From: Prosthecobacter fusiformis
GTDB taxonomy: Bacteria > Verrucomicrobiota > Verrucomicrobiia > Verrucomicrobiales > Verrucomicrobiaceae
Assembly (NCBI RefSeq): GCF_004364345.1
Contig: NZ_SOCA01000005.1
Span: 124,001 to 188,000, forward strand
Direction: 5' to 3'
DNA: 64,000 nucleotides
Within the stretch, counting starts at the first letter, position 1; every line of letters starts with the position of its first letter. The notes beneath the pieces were generated by a model. The model was given only the letters and a program-made list of their open reading frames with translations. It was not told the origin of the DNA and searched no databases. The position numbers and the translations under genes were made by a program. Positions 18,132 through 26,761 of this stretch are shown here, piece after piece.

Positions 18132-18698
18132 ATGGCCCGCCCCAAGAGTAACGATAAGCGTAACGCGATTTTGGACGCGGCGATTCGTGTGATCGTCGCG
18201 CAAGGCTTGAGCGCGCCGACGGCCACCATCGCAAAGGAGGCTGGCATCTCTAATGGTTCTTTATTCACCTATTTCCCCACCAAAGCCGATTTATACAACC
18301 AGCTTTATCTTGAGTTGAAAACAGGGATGGTGGAGACAGCGATGAAAAAATTCCCGGCAAAGGCTGAGCTTCAAGAGCAGGCTTCCTACTTCTGGGCAGC
18401 TTGGATGAATTGGGCCACATCCTATCCGGGAAAGCGCCGTGCGATGGCACAGCTTGCCGTTTCCGATCTCATCACATCGGAAAGCCGCGCCGCTGGTAGC
18501 AAGATCATGGCTGACATAATCGATTTGATGGAGCGAATTAGAATTGGCGGCTCGCTACGCAACGTGCCCATGAGTTTTGTCGGAGCACTGATGAACTCCC
18601 TCGCTGAAGCGACAATGGATTTCATGATCAGTGATCCCGCCAACGCAAAAAAGCACTGCAAAGTCGGATTTGAAACCTTTTGGCGGGCGGTAAATTAA
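18132..18698 (+). CDS. TetR/AcrR family transcriptional regulator
   Basis: A 188-residue repressor-type protein. The N-terminal helix-turn-helix (about 8-55) shows the family pattern (I-L-D-A-A, then T-I-A-K-E-A-G-I-S-N-G-S-L-F-T-Y-F-P-T-K); the C-terminal two thirds is the ligand-binding helical domain, whose inducer cannot be told. It overlaps its own promoter dyad and precedes a short-chain dehydrogenase gene by 63 bases, with a 16-bp palindrome between them, so it probably represses itself and the dehydrogenase. Base composition and codon choice look less GC-rich than the neighbours, hinting at transfer. Confidence 0.92.
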   Translation: MARPKSNDKRNAILDAAIRVIVAQGLSAPTATIAKEAGISNGSLFTYFPTKADLYNQLYLELKTGMVETAMKKFPAKAELQEQASYFWAAWMNWATSYPGKRRAMAQLAVSDLITSESRAAGSKIMADIIDLMERIRIGGSLRNVPMSFVGALMNSLAEATMDFMISDPANAKKHCKVGFETFWRAVN

Positions 18699-18717
18699 TT
18701 TTTTATTAGCAATAATA

Positions 18718-18733
18718 GAGCGTCTAGACGCTC
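18718..18733 (+). promoter_or_regulatory. 16-bp perfect palindrome between tetR and SDR gene
   Basis: GAGCGTCTAGACGCTC reads the same on both strands and lies 28 bases before the SDR start codon. It may be an operator for the TetR protein, although its sequence differs from the dyad at the tetR promoter. Confidence 0.45.
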
Positions 18734-18761
18734 ATTAATATCAAGAATTGTAACCGAAATT

Positions 18762-19724
18762 ATGGCAAACACATCTAATCAAAACAGTAGCGAGGCGGTT
18801 GCCTTGTGGACTGCCGCCCAAATGCCTTCTCAAAAAGGACGGTCGGTCGTCATCACCGGCACAGGGGGGTTGGGATTTGAAAACGCATTGCAAATCGTAC
18901 GCGGTGGAGGTGAGGTTATCATCGCGGGACGCAATCCACAAAAAGGCGCGGATGCGGTGGCAAAAATTCGTGCTGAAGTTTCTTCGGCAAACGTCGTTTT
19001 TGAGCAAGTAGATCTGGCCAGTCTCCAGTCTGTGACGGATTTCGGTGCACGACTGCGCCGTCAGCGGGAAAGCCTTGATTTGCTTATCAATAACGCAGCG
19101 GTAATGACGCCTCCCAAACGACTGAAAACTTCGGATGGCTTCGAGTTGCAGTTCGGGGCCAACTATCTCGGTCATTTCGCACTTACTGCTGCGCTTCTGC
19201 CGTTGCTACGCAAAGGCTCGGAGGCGCGTGTGATTTCGCTATCGAGCATTGCTGCGCGGAACGGTGCAATCAACTTCGGCGATTTGCAGTCAGAACAGAG
19301 CTATGCGCCGATGCGCGCTTACAGCCAGTCAAAGCTCGCCTGTCTGATGTTCGCCTTCGAACTGCAACGGCGCAGTGATGCGGGTGGATGGGGACTCACC
19401 AGCATTGCCGCGCATCCTGGCATATCTCGCACAAATCTTCTGCACAATGCGCCAGGTCGCTGGAGCCTTGCGGGTATGGCACGAACATTTCTGTGGTTTC
19501 TGTTTCAACCTGCGTCGCAAGGAGCTCTCCCCACGCTATTTGCAGCGACATCGCCCGAAGCAAAACCAGGCGCTTATTACGGGCCTAATCAAATGGGCGA
19601 AATACGCGGCTATCCCGCATTATCTAAAATCCCTTCTCAGGCGAAGGATTCGATTGCCTGCGATCATCTCTGGCAGGTGTCCGAGCAACTGATAAAGGAT
19701 GCGCCAAAACGCAAACATTGTTAG
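18762..19724 (+). CDS. short-chain dehydrogenase/reductase (SDR), retinol-dehydrogenase-like
   Basis: A 320-residue NAD(P)-dependent oxidoreductase. Seen: the cofactor loop at 32-38, the N-N-A motif at 110-112, the catalytic Ser161/162, Tyr187 and Lys191 (YSQSK). The cofactor motif reads TGTGGLG, one residue shorter than the usual TGATGGLG/TGxxxGxG, which may alter binding; the rest of the Rossmann fold is intact. Arg57 after beta-2 (A-G-R-N) favours NADPH. The C-terminal part (about 200-320) resembles retinol dehydrogenase/oxidoreductase-type SDRs. It follows the TetR gene and is probably repressed by it. Substrate unknown. Confidence 0.88.
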   Translation: MANTSNQNSSEAVALWTAAQMPSQKGRSVVITGTGGLGFENALQIVRGGGEVIIAGRNPQKGADAVAKIRAEVSSANVVFEQVDLASLQSVTDFGARLRRQRESLDLLINNAAVMTPPKRLKTSDGFELQFGANYLGHFALTAALLPLLRKGSEARVISLSSIAARNGAINFGDLQSEQSYAPMRAYSQSKLACLMFAFELQRRSDAGGWGLTSIAAHPGISRTNLLHNAPGRWSLAGMARTFLWFLFQPASQGALPTLFAATSPEAKPGAYYGPNQMGEIRGYPALSKIPSQAKDSIACDHLWQVSEQLIKDAPKRKHC

Positions 19725-19863
19725 GCCTGATGCGAGGCAGCAAACAGTTCCCGGAAAGCGTCATTACTGAGAACAGCTGCAAGGTGCCTTTGAATAAGGC
19801 AATCAGAGGATGCTGCCATCTAAGTCAAGCCCGTCTAAGCAATTGAAGGCGCTTGGGGGACAG
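19725..19863 (+). other. spacer between SDR gene and tRNA-Ser
   Basis: About 140 bases with no gene or clear structure. No direct repeat of the tRNA 3' end was found here, so there is no visible attachment-site duplication. Confidence 0.5.
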
Positions 19864-19953
19864 TGGCGGTGAGAGAGGGATTCGAACCCTCGGTAGCGGT
19901 AAGGCTACGCATCTTTAGCAAAGATGTGCTTTCGACCACTCAGCCATCTCACC
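19864..19953 (-). tRNA. tRNA-Ser (GCU)
   Basis: On the minus strand a 90-base serine tRNA with a long variable arm. Acceptor stem GGTGAGA / TCTCACC, discriminator G73 and an encoded CCA end; the anticodon loop TTGCTAA gives anticodon GCU, reading AGC/AGU. The T-arm carries GGTTCGAATCC. Confidence 0.96.
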
Positions 19954-19985
19954 AAAACTGTCTGCCGCAGTGCGGGCAGGGGTGA

Positions 19986-20015
19986 CTATTAGCGCGACAG
20001 TGGGCACTCCGTCAA
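19986..20015 (-). promoter_or_regulatory. vegetative promoter of tRNA-Ser
   Basis: On the minus strand TTGACG (20015-20010) and TAATAG (19991-19986) are 18 bases apart, about 32 bases before the tRNA 5' end. Confidence 0.5.
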
Positions 20016-20086
20016 CGCAAAAGATGATCTTATGAAACAGAATCTCTACTTCCCCCCAGGCTTCTCCCGCGTACCCTCTTCTGTCT

Positions 20087-21496
20087 ATGAACGGGATCCC
20101 CCATGACCGCCCTGGAACGCTGGAAAAAGCGTTGAAGCTGAATCTCGCCCATCGTGTTTACGGCACCTTTGCCGAAATCGGCGCGGGGCAAGAGATCGCC
20201 AATTGGTTTTTCCGTGCGGGCGGGGCTTCCGGCACTGTGGCCAAGACCATGTCCGCCTATGACATGACCTTCAGTGATGAGATCTATGGCAAGAGCGCCC
20301 GTTACGTCTCCCGGCAGCGCATGCAGGCCATGCTGGACCATGAATACCAGATTGTTCATGAACGCCTCGCAGATAAGAGAGGGCAGGGGACCACCTTCTT
20401 TGCCCTGGCCAATACCGTCCGCGCCAAGGGTTTCCGTGATACCAAGGAAGAATGTCATGGCTGGATGGGGCTGCGGTTTCAAACGGATCCGCAAGGTCCC
20501 AGCAGCGATATTCAACTGCATGTGCGCCTGCTTGATGCCACCAATGCCCGCCAGGCGGAGGCTCTAGGCATCCTGGGCGTCAATCTCCTCTACGCGGCTT
20601 ACCATTTGCGGGACCACTTGCCTACTTTTCTTCACAGCCTCATGGATGAGCTCTCCCGCTGGCGGGTGGAGATTGACATGGTGGACTTCACCGGGCCAGC
20701 CTTTGATGCCCCTGTATATCAGGACCGTCTTGTCGCCCTGGAACTCGTCCGCAGTGACCTTGCCGATGCCGCCCTCTTTGGTGCCAATGGTGAGATCTGG
20801 CAGGCATCAGACATCCTTTATAAACGCCCTGTTTTGCTCAACCGAGGCAGTTTTGATCCCATCACCCGCGTCAATCTGGACATGCTCCAGCAGGGCGAGC
20901 GGGCTTTCACGGAGGACTTTGGACCTCTGGCACAAAACCATATCGAGATTCTCGAAATCACCATGCATAACCTCCTCTGCATGGAGGACTGCTCGGTTGA
21001 ATATGACAACTTCCTGGCTCGTGCGGACGTGTTGCAATCACTGGGTAAAAACGTGCTCATCTCCAAGTATGCGGAGTTTCACCGCCTCAGCGGCTTCCTC
21101 TCCCGGCACACCCACGAACCCATTGGCATCATCCTAGGATTACCGTTGTTTGAAGAGCTCTTCAATGAGCGTTGGTATACAGATCTGGAAGGCGGGTTGA
21201 TGGAGGCCTTTGGCCGCCTGTTCCGTAACCAAGTGCGTTTATACGTCTATCCAGCAGGGGATCCCATGACAGGAAAGGTGCGTGATGCACGCCATGCCAG
21301 GGTGACCCGGGACCAGCAGCATCTGCTCAATTATCTCCTTGATACAGGTTCCATCCACCCCATCCGCAATGGGCTTGAAGATAACATTTTCCAAACCAGC
21401 GCTGATGTCCGGCAGATGATCCTGCAGCGTGATGACCGCTGGCGCAGCCTCGTGCCGCCAATCGTCCTGGAAAGCGGTCCTTGGATGGCGATGTAG
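20087..21496 (+). CDS. conserved protein of unknown function (FAEIGAGQE family)
   Basis: A 469-residue cytosolic protein that I recognise only as a conserved family. The N-terminus has a hallmark block at about 25-70 (Y-G-T-F-A-E-I-G-A-G-Q-E, then F-F-R-A-G-G-A-S-G-T-V-A-K, then S-A-Y-D-M). Members are often mislabelled as TonB receptors or nicotinate mononucleotide adenylyltransferases; neither fits, since there is no signal peptide, beta-barrel pattern or HxGH motif. No membrane segment. It stands alone, divergent from tRNA-Ser and convergent with the discoidin gene. No function is proposed. Confidence 0.8.
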   Translation: MNGIPHDRPGTLEKALKLNLAHRVYGTFAEIGAGQEIANWFFRAGGASGTVAKTMSAYDMTFSDEIYGKSARYVSRQRMQAMLDHEYQIVHERLADKRGQGTTFFALANTVRAKGFRDTKEECHGWMGLRFQTDPQGPSSDIQLHVRLLDATNARQAEALGILGVNLLYAAYHLRDHLPTFLHSLMDELSRWRVEIDMVDFTGPAFDAPVYQDRLVALELVRSDLADAALFGANGEIWQASDILYKRPVLLNRGSFDPITRVNLDMLQQGERAFTEDFGPLAQNHIEILEITMHNLLCMEDCSVEYDNFLARADVLQSLGKNVLISKYAEFHRLSGFLSRHTHEPIGIILGLPLFEELFNERWYTDLEGGLMEAFGRLFRNQVRLYVYPAGDPMTGKVRDARHARVTRDQQHLLNYLLDTGSIHPIRNGLEDNIFQTSADVRQMILQRDDRWRSLVPPIVLESGPWMAM

Positions 21497-21521
21497 CTCT
21501 GACGCATAGCTCTTGGCTGGT

Positions 21522-21558
21522 AACGAAAAACCGCCGCAGGATTTCTCCGGCGGCGGTT
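21522..21558 (-). terminator. rho-independent terminator of the DoxX/oxidoreductase/discoidin operon
   Basis: On the minus strand a GC-rich 9-bp stem AACCGCCGC / GCGGCGGTT (21558-21550 and 21537-21529) is followed by TTTCGTT. It lies 25 bases after the stop codon of the discoidin-like gene. Confidence 0.8.
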
Positions 21559-21582
21559 AAGATTCAAATCAGATTTGTCGGC

Positions 21583-22245
21583 TTACTTGCCAGGAACGCC
21601 ATAAACGGCGACTTCGCAATAATGGTTCATCTCGTTGGAGGTGTTGCCATTGCTGTAAAGGCGGACGTACTGGGCCTTGGTGTTTTTGCCATCGATCACG
21701 CGACCGTGGTTGGTTTCAATGTAAGCAGGATCAGCACCGGCACCCATTTTCAGAGTGTCGTCATGATCGGAATTGAAGAGGGTGGTGACACCGGTCTTGA
21801 ACTCTTTGTCGTCGGAGACCTGAATGATCACGTCCACATAAGCCTGTGCCTGCTTGTGGTAGTGCCAGGTAGCGATTTTGTTGATCGTGGTAGAAGCACC
21901 CAGGTCGATCTGCACCCACTGAGGACCAGGAGCCAGTTCGACAAAGCAGCCATCGGAACCGTCGGCGTCGCCATCGGTCACCAGGGTCAGTTCGCCGATG
22001 ATTGGAGCTGGGTCACTGGAGGTGACTTCCTTTTCCAGGGCCAGATTCACCGTGCCTTTAGGGGCTTGGAAGGACTTGATGATTTTGGAAGGATCAGGCT
22101 GCTCCAGGTTTGGAAGCTTCGCTGGCACCGGAGTACCGATGAACATAGGCTTCGGGAACTCGATTTTGATTTCTTCCATTTCCTGAGCGGAAACCGAAGT
22201 GCTGAGAGCTGCGATGGCAGCGAGGGCAAGGGTCGTGTGTTTCAT
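21583..22245 (-). CDS. secreted discoidin/F5-8C-like domain protein
   Basis: A 220-residue exported protein. A signal peptide covers 1-20, with likely cleavage after S-V-S-A. A proline-rich linker (25-65) precedes a galactose-binding-like (discoidin) beta-sandwich at about 67-217, with the family's W-V-Q-I-D-L-G block near 109-115 and Y-V-R-L-Y-S near 197. Such domains bind carbohydrate or mediate protein contacts. It is the last gene of a minus-strand run with a DoxX-like gene and a Tat-exported oxidoreductase, 68 bases after the latter, and is followed by a strong terminator. It may hold the oxidoreductase or its substrate at the surface (inference). Confidence 0.82.
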   Translation of the reverse strand: MKHTTLALAAIAALSTSVSAQEMEEIKIEFPKPMFIGTPVPAKLPNLEQPDPSKIIKSFQAPKGTVNLALEKEVTSSDPAPIIGELTLVTDGDADGSDGCFVELAPGPQWVQIDLGASTTINKIATWHYHKQAQAYVDVIIQVSDDKEFKTGVTTLFNSDHDDTLKMGAGADPAYIETNHGRVIDGKNTKAQYVRLYSNGNTSNEMNHYCEVAVYGVPGK

Positions 22246-22313
22246 TTGGGGGAATCGTTGGTTGGTGAAGTGCCTGGAGCCAAGCGTGAGGCCTGGCTCC
22301 AGGATCAGACGGA

Positions 22314-23801
22314 TTAGACCGTAAAGTCTTCAGGGGTAAACATGTATTTCTGACCGGTCTTCAGGCATTCATAAGCCTTGAGAACAGTGACGCAGGACTT
22401 GAAGGCATCCATGACGTTGCAGGTCAGGTGAGCCGGATCTTTGCGCTGCACGGACTCAATGAAATTGGCCACGTGCGGTGTATGCGGATACACTTCAAGA
22501 ATGACCGGGATTTCCCAAGGATCGAGAGCTTTCGATTCACGGGCATCAGCCACAGCCTTGGCCACGCCGCTAACGGCATAGGACTTCGGTGCGGGCTTGG
22601 CCCAGGAGCGGTTATGCTCCCAGAACTTGTTTTTCACCGCATCCGGAGACTTCACCAGCAGCGGGTTATCACCCGTGGTCCACTGAGTCCAGTCCTGGCC
22701 GGGTTCGGCATACACTTGGTTATACGTTGGGCTTTCAGAGATAATGGCAGAGCCATTCACACCCATGTGCTTCTCATAATAGCCCTGGCTGCCGGTGGTG
22801 GTGAGCACCTGATAATAGGCGCGCATCGTGCCGGTAGGCAGTTTGTATTCATAGAGGCACATCACGTTGTCCGGCAGCTCAAACTTGGCCTTCGGTGCAC
22901 CATCAGGTCCGGCGGTGCCGTCATAATAGTCCACACCACCGGCTGCATAGAGAGAAACGGGAGTCGTTTCATACATCCAGTTGAACATGTCGATCTGGTG
23001 GGCACCAAGGTCCGAAATAGGGCCGCCACCGTATTTGGCGAACCAGCGCCAGTTACGGAATTCTTCCATGCTACCGAAGCCATACTTCGCCAGCATTTCG
23101 GTAGGGATAGTCTGGTTTTTTGGAATACCTAAAGGCTGGGAAGCAGCGACACCGCGGTTCCACTGACCATAACAATGAGTGACGCGGCCCAGGAGATCGT
23201 TTTTAACGATCTTGTCCCGAAGGTGCATGTAACGCGGATTGGAATGGCGCTGGTGGCCGATCTGGAAAATGCCGTTGTTATCGCGGCCGGCTTTCACCAT
23301 GTCCCGTGCACCTTCAATGGTGTTGGACATCATCTTCTCGCAATACACGGACTTGCCCTTTTCCAGGCACATGCGTGAAAACGGAGCATGAAGGTGGTCG
23401 GGAGTGGCGATGAAGACAGCCTCAATGTCAGGCTGCTTTTCCAGCATCTCTTCGATGGTCTCATACTGGGTCACGGGACCTTCCACCTGATGCTTGTTTT
23501 CGTACTCCATCCGGCGGGCGACCGGATTGCGGTTGTATTTCCAGATGTCACAGACGGCCACCCACTGGATGCCAGTCATGATCTTGGAGGCGGCCACACG
23601 CAGGCGGTCACCCTGGGCACCGCAGCCGACGAGGGCGCACTTCACGGTGCGGCCAGCTTCGCTGCCTTGGGCGATGGCGCCTTTGCTGGTGGCTAGGTAG
23701 AGACCTGCCCCGCTGACCGCGCTGGTGCGCAGGAACGAGCGGCGGTCCATGAACTTGGTAAGCCCGCTGGGCTTGGGGGATGAGGAAGGAGTCGTGCTCA
23801 T
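22314..23801 (-). CDS. Tat-exported Gfo/Idh/MocA family oxidoreductase
   Basis: A 495-residue NAD(P)-binding sugar-type dehydrogenase. The twin-arginine signal is at 19-24 (DRRSFLRT) with a hydrophobic stretch and an A-Q-G end near 45, so it folds before export. The Rossmann core starts about residue 52 with G-C-G-A-Q-G; the family EKP motif reads E-K-M here. The C-terminal alpha/beta domain (about 190-450) is complete. Family members oxidise sugars or inositols, or add/remove water from glycosides; the substrate is not visible. It lies between DoxX-like and discoidin-like genes on one strand. Multiple Tat-exported members are typical of Planctomycetota and Verrucomicrobiota. Confidence 0.92.
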   Translation of the reverse strand: MSTTPSSSPKPSGLTKFMDRRSFLRTSAVSGAGLYLATSKGAIAQGSEAGRTVKCALVGCGAQGDRLRVAASKIMTGIQWVAVCDIWKYNRNPVARRMEYENKHQVEGPVTQYETIEEMLEKQPDIEAVFIATPDHLHAPFSRMCLEKGKSVYCEKMMSNTIEGARDMVKAGRDNNGIFQIGHQRHSNPRYMHLRDKIVKNDLLGRVTHCYGQWNRGVAASQPLGIPKNQTIPTEMLAKYGFGSMEEFRNWRWFAKYGGGPISDLGAHQIDMFNWMYETTPVSLYAAGGVDYYDGTAGPDGAPKAKFELPDNVMCLYEYKLPTGTMRAYYQVLTTTGSQGYYEKHMGVNGSAIISESPTYNQVYAEPGQDWTQWTTGDNPLLVKSPDAVKNKFWEHNRSWAKPAPKSYAVSGVAKAVADARESKALDPWEIPVILEVYPHTPHVANFIESVQRKDPAHLTCNVMDAFKSCVTVLKAYECLKTGQKYMFTPEDFTV

Positions 23802-23832
23802 AGCTTCTCGTGTTTACGATGCGCAGCGGCGA

Positions 23833-24351
23833 TCAGCCTTCAGTGATGATAACCTTTTTCTTCGAGCGCATGCGGCCCAGCAGACCGTCCACGGACAGGT
23901 AGCCGCTGCGGTTGGTGTAAAGGGCGAAGGCGGTGAGAAGGATGCCGACGCCGATGTTGGCGGTCAGTTCCAGGTCATCTGGCAGGGCGGCAAGACCGAA
24001 ACCCAGGGAAAGGAAGGATAGGCCAGCAGCCAGCAGGGCGAATTCGCTGAGAAGACCAACGGCGACCCAAAGGCCAACGGCGAGGAGGATATAACCGATG
24101 CTATGTGCATACGCATCAATGGCGGAAGCTGGAAGGAAGGCAGGCAGCATGCTGTTTTCCGTCATGAGCTTGGCGATCAGGCCCGTCTTGGTTTCGTAGT
24201 TGACGGAGTTGAACGTAGCGGCAGCACCGTCACCTGAGCGGAACTTGTCCACACCGGCCATACCGAGGCGCAAGGCCACCCAGAGACGTGTGATCAGGTT
24301 GGCGAAAGCGAGGTCGAGGCGGCTGCAGCAGGATGAATTTGTATCGGACAT
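23833..24351 (-). CDS. DoxX-like small membrane protein
   Basis: A 172-residue protein with about four membrane segments (13-30, 75-95, 98-118, 125-145), a DoxX-like layout. An N-terminal Cys-Cys and a loop rich in Ala/Asn separate the first two. DoxX family members are linked to thiosulphate or quinone electron flow, but the assignment here is by topology and context only. It is the first gene of the run with the Gfo/Idh/MocA oxidoreductase 31 bases downstream, so it may be its membrane partner. An alternative is a generic 4-TM protein. Confidence 0.65.
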   Translation of the reverse strand: MSDTNSSCCSRLDLAFANLITRLWVALRLGMAGVDKFRSGDGAAATFNSVNYETKTGLIAKLMTENSMLPAFLPASAIDAYAHSIGYILLAVGLWVAVGLLSEFALLAAGLSFLSLGFGLAALPDDLELTANIGVGILLTAFALYTNRSGYLSVDGLLGRMRSKKKVIITEG

Positions 24352-24589
24352 GTTGGTTGGTCTTTGTTTGGCAGATGGTGTGGAGGGGCGATTTTGAACA
24401 GGTCACCTGGGAAATCCAGCAAAATTTAGAAGCTGGAGGCCAGAGAATAGCAGTCGCCACACCCATCATAAGTCAACGCCCGTCATTTCACATCCCTATC
24501 GGAGTTTGAGTGGCTGATTTCGTGCTTTCTTGTTCCATAGGCTTGCCATTCTTCTCAACTGCCCCTAAAAAATGAAATTCTCCTGAAAA

Positions 24590-25048
24590 ATGAGCGCTGA
24601 TTTCTCCACACCCCAACTTCCTCCTATCGGCATTCTCCTTCCACTGGGGGATGATGATCGTGACATCCTCAGCGGCTACGGTGAATTCCGGCCTGTGCAG
24701 CCTGGCCAGCATCTGATCGAAGAAGGCATGGTTCAGACCGGGCTGTATTATATCATCTCAGGCAAGCTCCACGCCACTGCTATGCGCAGCGGGCACAAGG
24801 TATTGCTGGGCAGTGTGCAGTCCGGTGAGACGGTGGGTGAGATCAACCTGCTGGATCCTTCGGCCGCCAGTGCGACGGTCACGGCGGTGGACTTCAGCCA
24901 GGTGTGGTACATTGATTCGAAGAGCCTGGAGTCCTACATCAATGAGTATCCACGGGCTGCGGCCTGGCTTCTCATCGGGGTGGGCAAGACCATCGCACGA
25001 CGCTTGCGCTCGGTGAATGAGAAGATCGCCAGCTTCTACGGAGGTTGA
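24590..25048 (+). CDS. cyclic nucleotide-binding domain protein
   Basis: A 152-residue protein made almost only of one CRP-type effector-binding beta-barrel (about 12-125), with the G-E-x-x-G-E-I-N-L-L-D phosphate-binding cassette near 83-92 where cNMP binders usually have an arginine a few residues on; here Ala-Ser-Ala follows, so ligand binding is uncertain. There is no DNA-binding helix-turn-helix, only a C-terminal helix (126-147). It may act as a small regulatory subunit. It stands alone and ends in a terminator. Confidence in the fold is high, in the ligand low. Confidence 0.85.
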   Translation: MSADFSTPQLPPIGILLPLGDDDRDILSGYGEFRPVQPGQHLIEEGMVQTGLYYIISGKLHATAMRSGHKVLLGSVQSGETVGEINLLDPSAASATVTAVDFSQVWYIDSKSLESYINEYPRAAAWLLIGVGKTIARRLRSVNEKIASFYGG

Positions 25049-25113
25049 ACCGAGCTGGAAGGCGGACCCGGGGTTACTCCTGGGTCATCGGGCGGTCTAA
25101 CAAAGAATATAAC

Positions 25114-25146
25114 AAGGCAGGGCCGAGTGGTCCTGCCTTTATTTTA
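25114..25146 (+). terminator. terminator after the cyclic nucleotide-binding gene
   Basis: Perfect 8-bp stem AAGGCAGG / CCTGCCTT (25114-25121 with 25132-25139), loop of ten bases, then a T-rich run. The minus strand has a poorer T-run, so it may also work weakly for the convergent regulator gene. Confidence 0.75.
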
Positions 25147-25167
25147 GGGCAAGGGGAAGGCCTTGGC

Positions 25168-26604
25168 CTAACCAACATTCTTGCTGGCGACCTTCTTAAC
25201 TGCGGGGGCGCCGAGATTGACCTGCAACTCGGAGGTGCTGATGCCGAGGAGCTTGGAGGCTTTGGCGGAATCTTCTTCGTAGTGGCGGAAGGCCATGCGG
25301 GAAAGCTCGCGTTCCACCCAAGGGAGCAGCTCGATGTCGGGGCTGCTTTGGGCGGTATTGAGCAACATGGTCAGGGCATCGCGCATGCGGGTCACGGTGC
25401 TGGCGGAATTGCCATGGCGGCTGCCGGTGCTGCCGAGGGGAATGTCTGAGGCGAGGAGGACGTCCGAATTGGACAGGGCGCAGGCGCGCTGGATGGTGTT
25501 TTCCAGCTCGCGGACGTTGCCGGGCCAGTCATAGGCCTCAAGCAGGGCCAGGGCATCTTCGGTGAAGCGCATGGTCAGGCCGCGACGGCGGGCGGACTGG
25601 CGGTGGAGGAAGAATTCGGCCAGCAGGCGCACATCCTCACGGCGTTCACGAAGCGGCGGGATGTGGATGCGGACGACGTTAAGGCGGTAAAAAAGGTCTT
25701 CGCGGAAGGTGCCCTTGGCCACTTCAGCTTCGAGGTCCTTGTTAGTGGCGGCGAGGACGCGAACATCACACTTGAGGACCTGATTGCTACCGACGCGGCA
25801 GAACTCGCCTTCTTGGAGCACGCGGAGCAGTTTGCTCTGCACAGCCAAGGGCATGTCGCCGATTTCATCCAGGAAAAGGGTGCCGCCATCGCACTGTTCA
25901 AAGCGGCCCACGCGCTGGGTCACGGCACCGGTGAAGCTGCCTTTTTCATGACCGAAGATCTCGCTCTCCATCAGGTTGTCCGGAATGGAGGTGATGTTGA
26001 TGCCGACAAATTCCTTGGTGGTGCGCGGGCTGAACTTATGGATGGCACGGGCCACCAATTCCTTACCGCAACCGCTTTCACCGGTGACCATGACAGGTGC
26101 GTCACTGCGGGAGACGCGTCCGATCATCTTGAAGACGTCCTGCATCGGGCCGGAGCGGCCGATGATGGTCTCCTGGATGGTTTCGGCAGGGACTTCTAAA
26201 GCATTGGCGCGGGTGACGCGGCGGGATTCATTGGCGCGCAGGGCGCTTTCCACCACGGTGCGCAGTTCATAGGGCAGCTTTTCCTTGCCCAGCACATCGT
26301 AGGCACCGAGACGCATGGCCTCAATGACGTTGCTGGTGCTGGCGATGCCGCTGAACAGAATCACCATCGCATTCGGATCGGTCTGGCGCAGTCTTTTGAG
26401 GAGTTCGATGCCAGAGGTGCCGGGCAGGCGCACTTCCGCCAGGACAAGATCGGCACGGCTTTTTTGATAATTGGCCAATGCTTCCTCCGCTCTTTCTGCG
26501 GTACTGACATCCACCCCGGGTGCTTTCAAATGACCAGCAGCCCAGACGAGGAAGTCGGGATCGGTGTCCACGATGAGAATTCTAGAGTCCGGGAGATCTT
26601 CCAT
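25168..26604 (-). CDS. sigma-54-dependent regulator with degenerate receiver
   Basis: A 478-residue NtrC-family protein from the ATG at 26604; an in-frame ATG at 26655 would add 17 residues. The receiver fold (about 5-120) lacks key residues: the phospho-acceptor Asp is Glu57 (A-E-V-R-L-P), the acidic pair is D-T, and the Lys-Pro is Lys-Glu. AAA+ domain 150-390 has Walker A (GESGCGKE), GSFTGA and Walker B (LFLDEIGD), so ATPase function looks intact. A Fis-type C-terminal helix-turn-helix is recognisable but diverged. It may be constitutively active or controlled without phosphorylation. No kinase gene is adjacent. Confidence 0.9.
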   Translation of the reverse strand: MEDLPDSRILIVDTDPDFLVWAAGHLKAPGVDVSTAERAEEALANYQKSRADLVLAEVRLPGTSGIELLKRLRQTDPNAMVILFSGIASTSNVIEAMRLGAYDVLGKEKLPYELRTVVESALRANESRRVTRANALEVPAETIQETIIGRSGPMQDVFKMIGRVSRSDAPVMVTGESGCGKELVARAIHKFSPRTTKEFVGINITSIPDNLMESEIFGHEKGSFTGAVTQRVGRFEQCDGGTLFLDEIGDMPLAVQSKLLRVLQEGEFCRVGSNQVLKCDVRVLAATNKDLEAEVAKGTFREDLFYRLNVVRIHIPPLRERREDVRLLAEFFLHRQSARRRGLTMRFTEDALALLEAYDWPGNVRELENTIQRACALSNSDVLLASDIPLGSTGSRHGNSASTVTRMRDALTMLLNTAQSSPDIELLPWVERELSRMAFRHYEEDSAKASKLLGISTSELQVNLGAPAVKKVASKNVG

Positions 26605-26761
26605 GTTTTGCGCTGAGATATCGTTCCTATCTTGATTCCGTGTTGGCGTCAACACGGGAATCCTGCATCCGAGGGGGACGGACCCTTCTAGCCCCTTAGT
26701 TTTGAGAAACTTGAGGCTAATTGGCTAGGATTTGGGGTTAAAGGGATGGAGACCTTGATCT

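Noticed and set aside
19725-19953. tRNA-Ser as an integration site for the TetR/SDR segment
   Set aside because: No duplicated tRNA 3' end, integrase or target repeat is visible on either side.
24511-24525. sigma-54-like site TGGCTGATTTCGTGC before the cyclic nucleotide-binding gene
   Set aside because: Spacing is right but three consensus positions differ, too weak to call.
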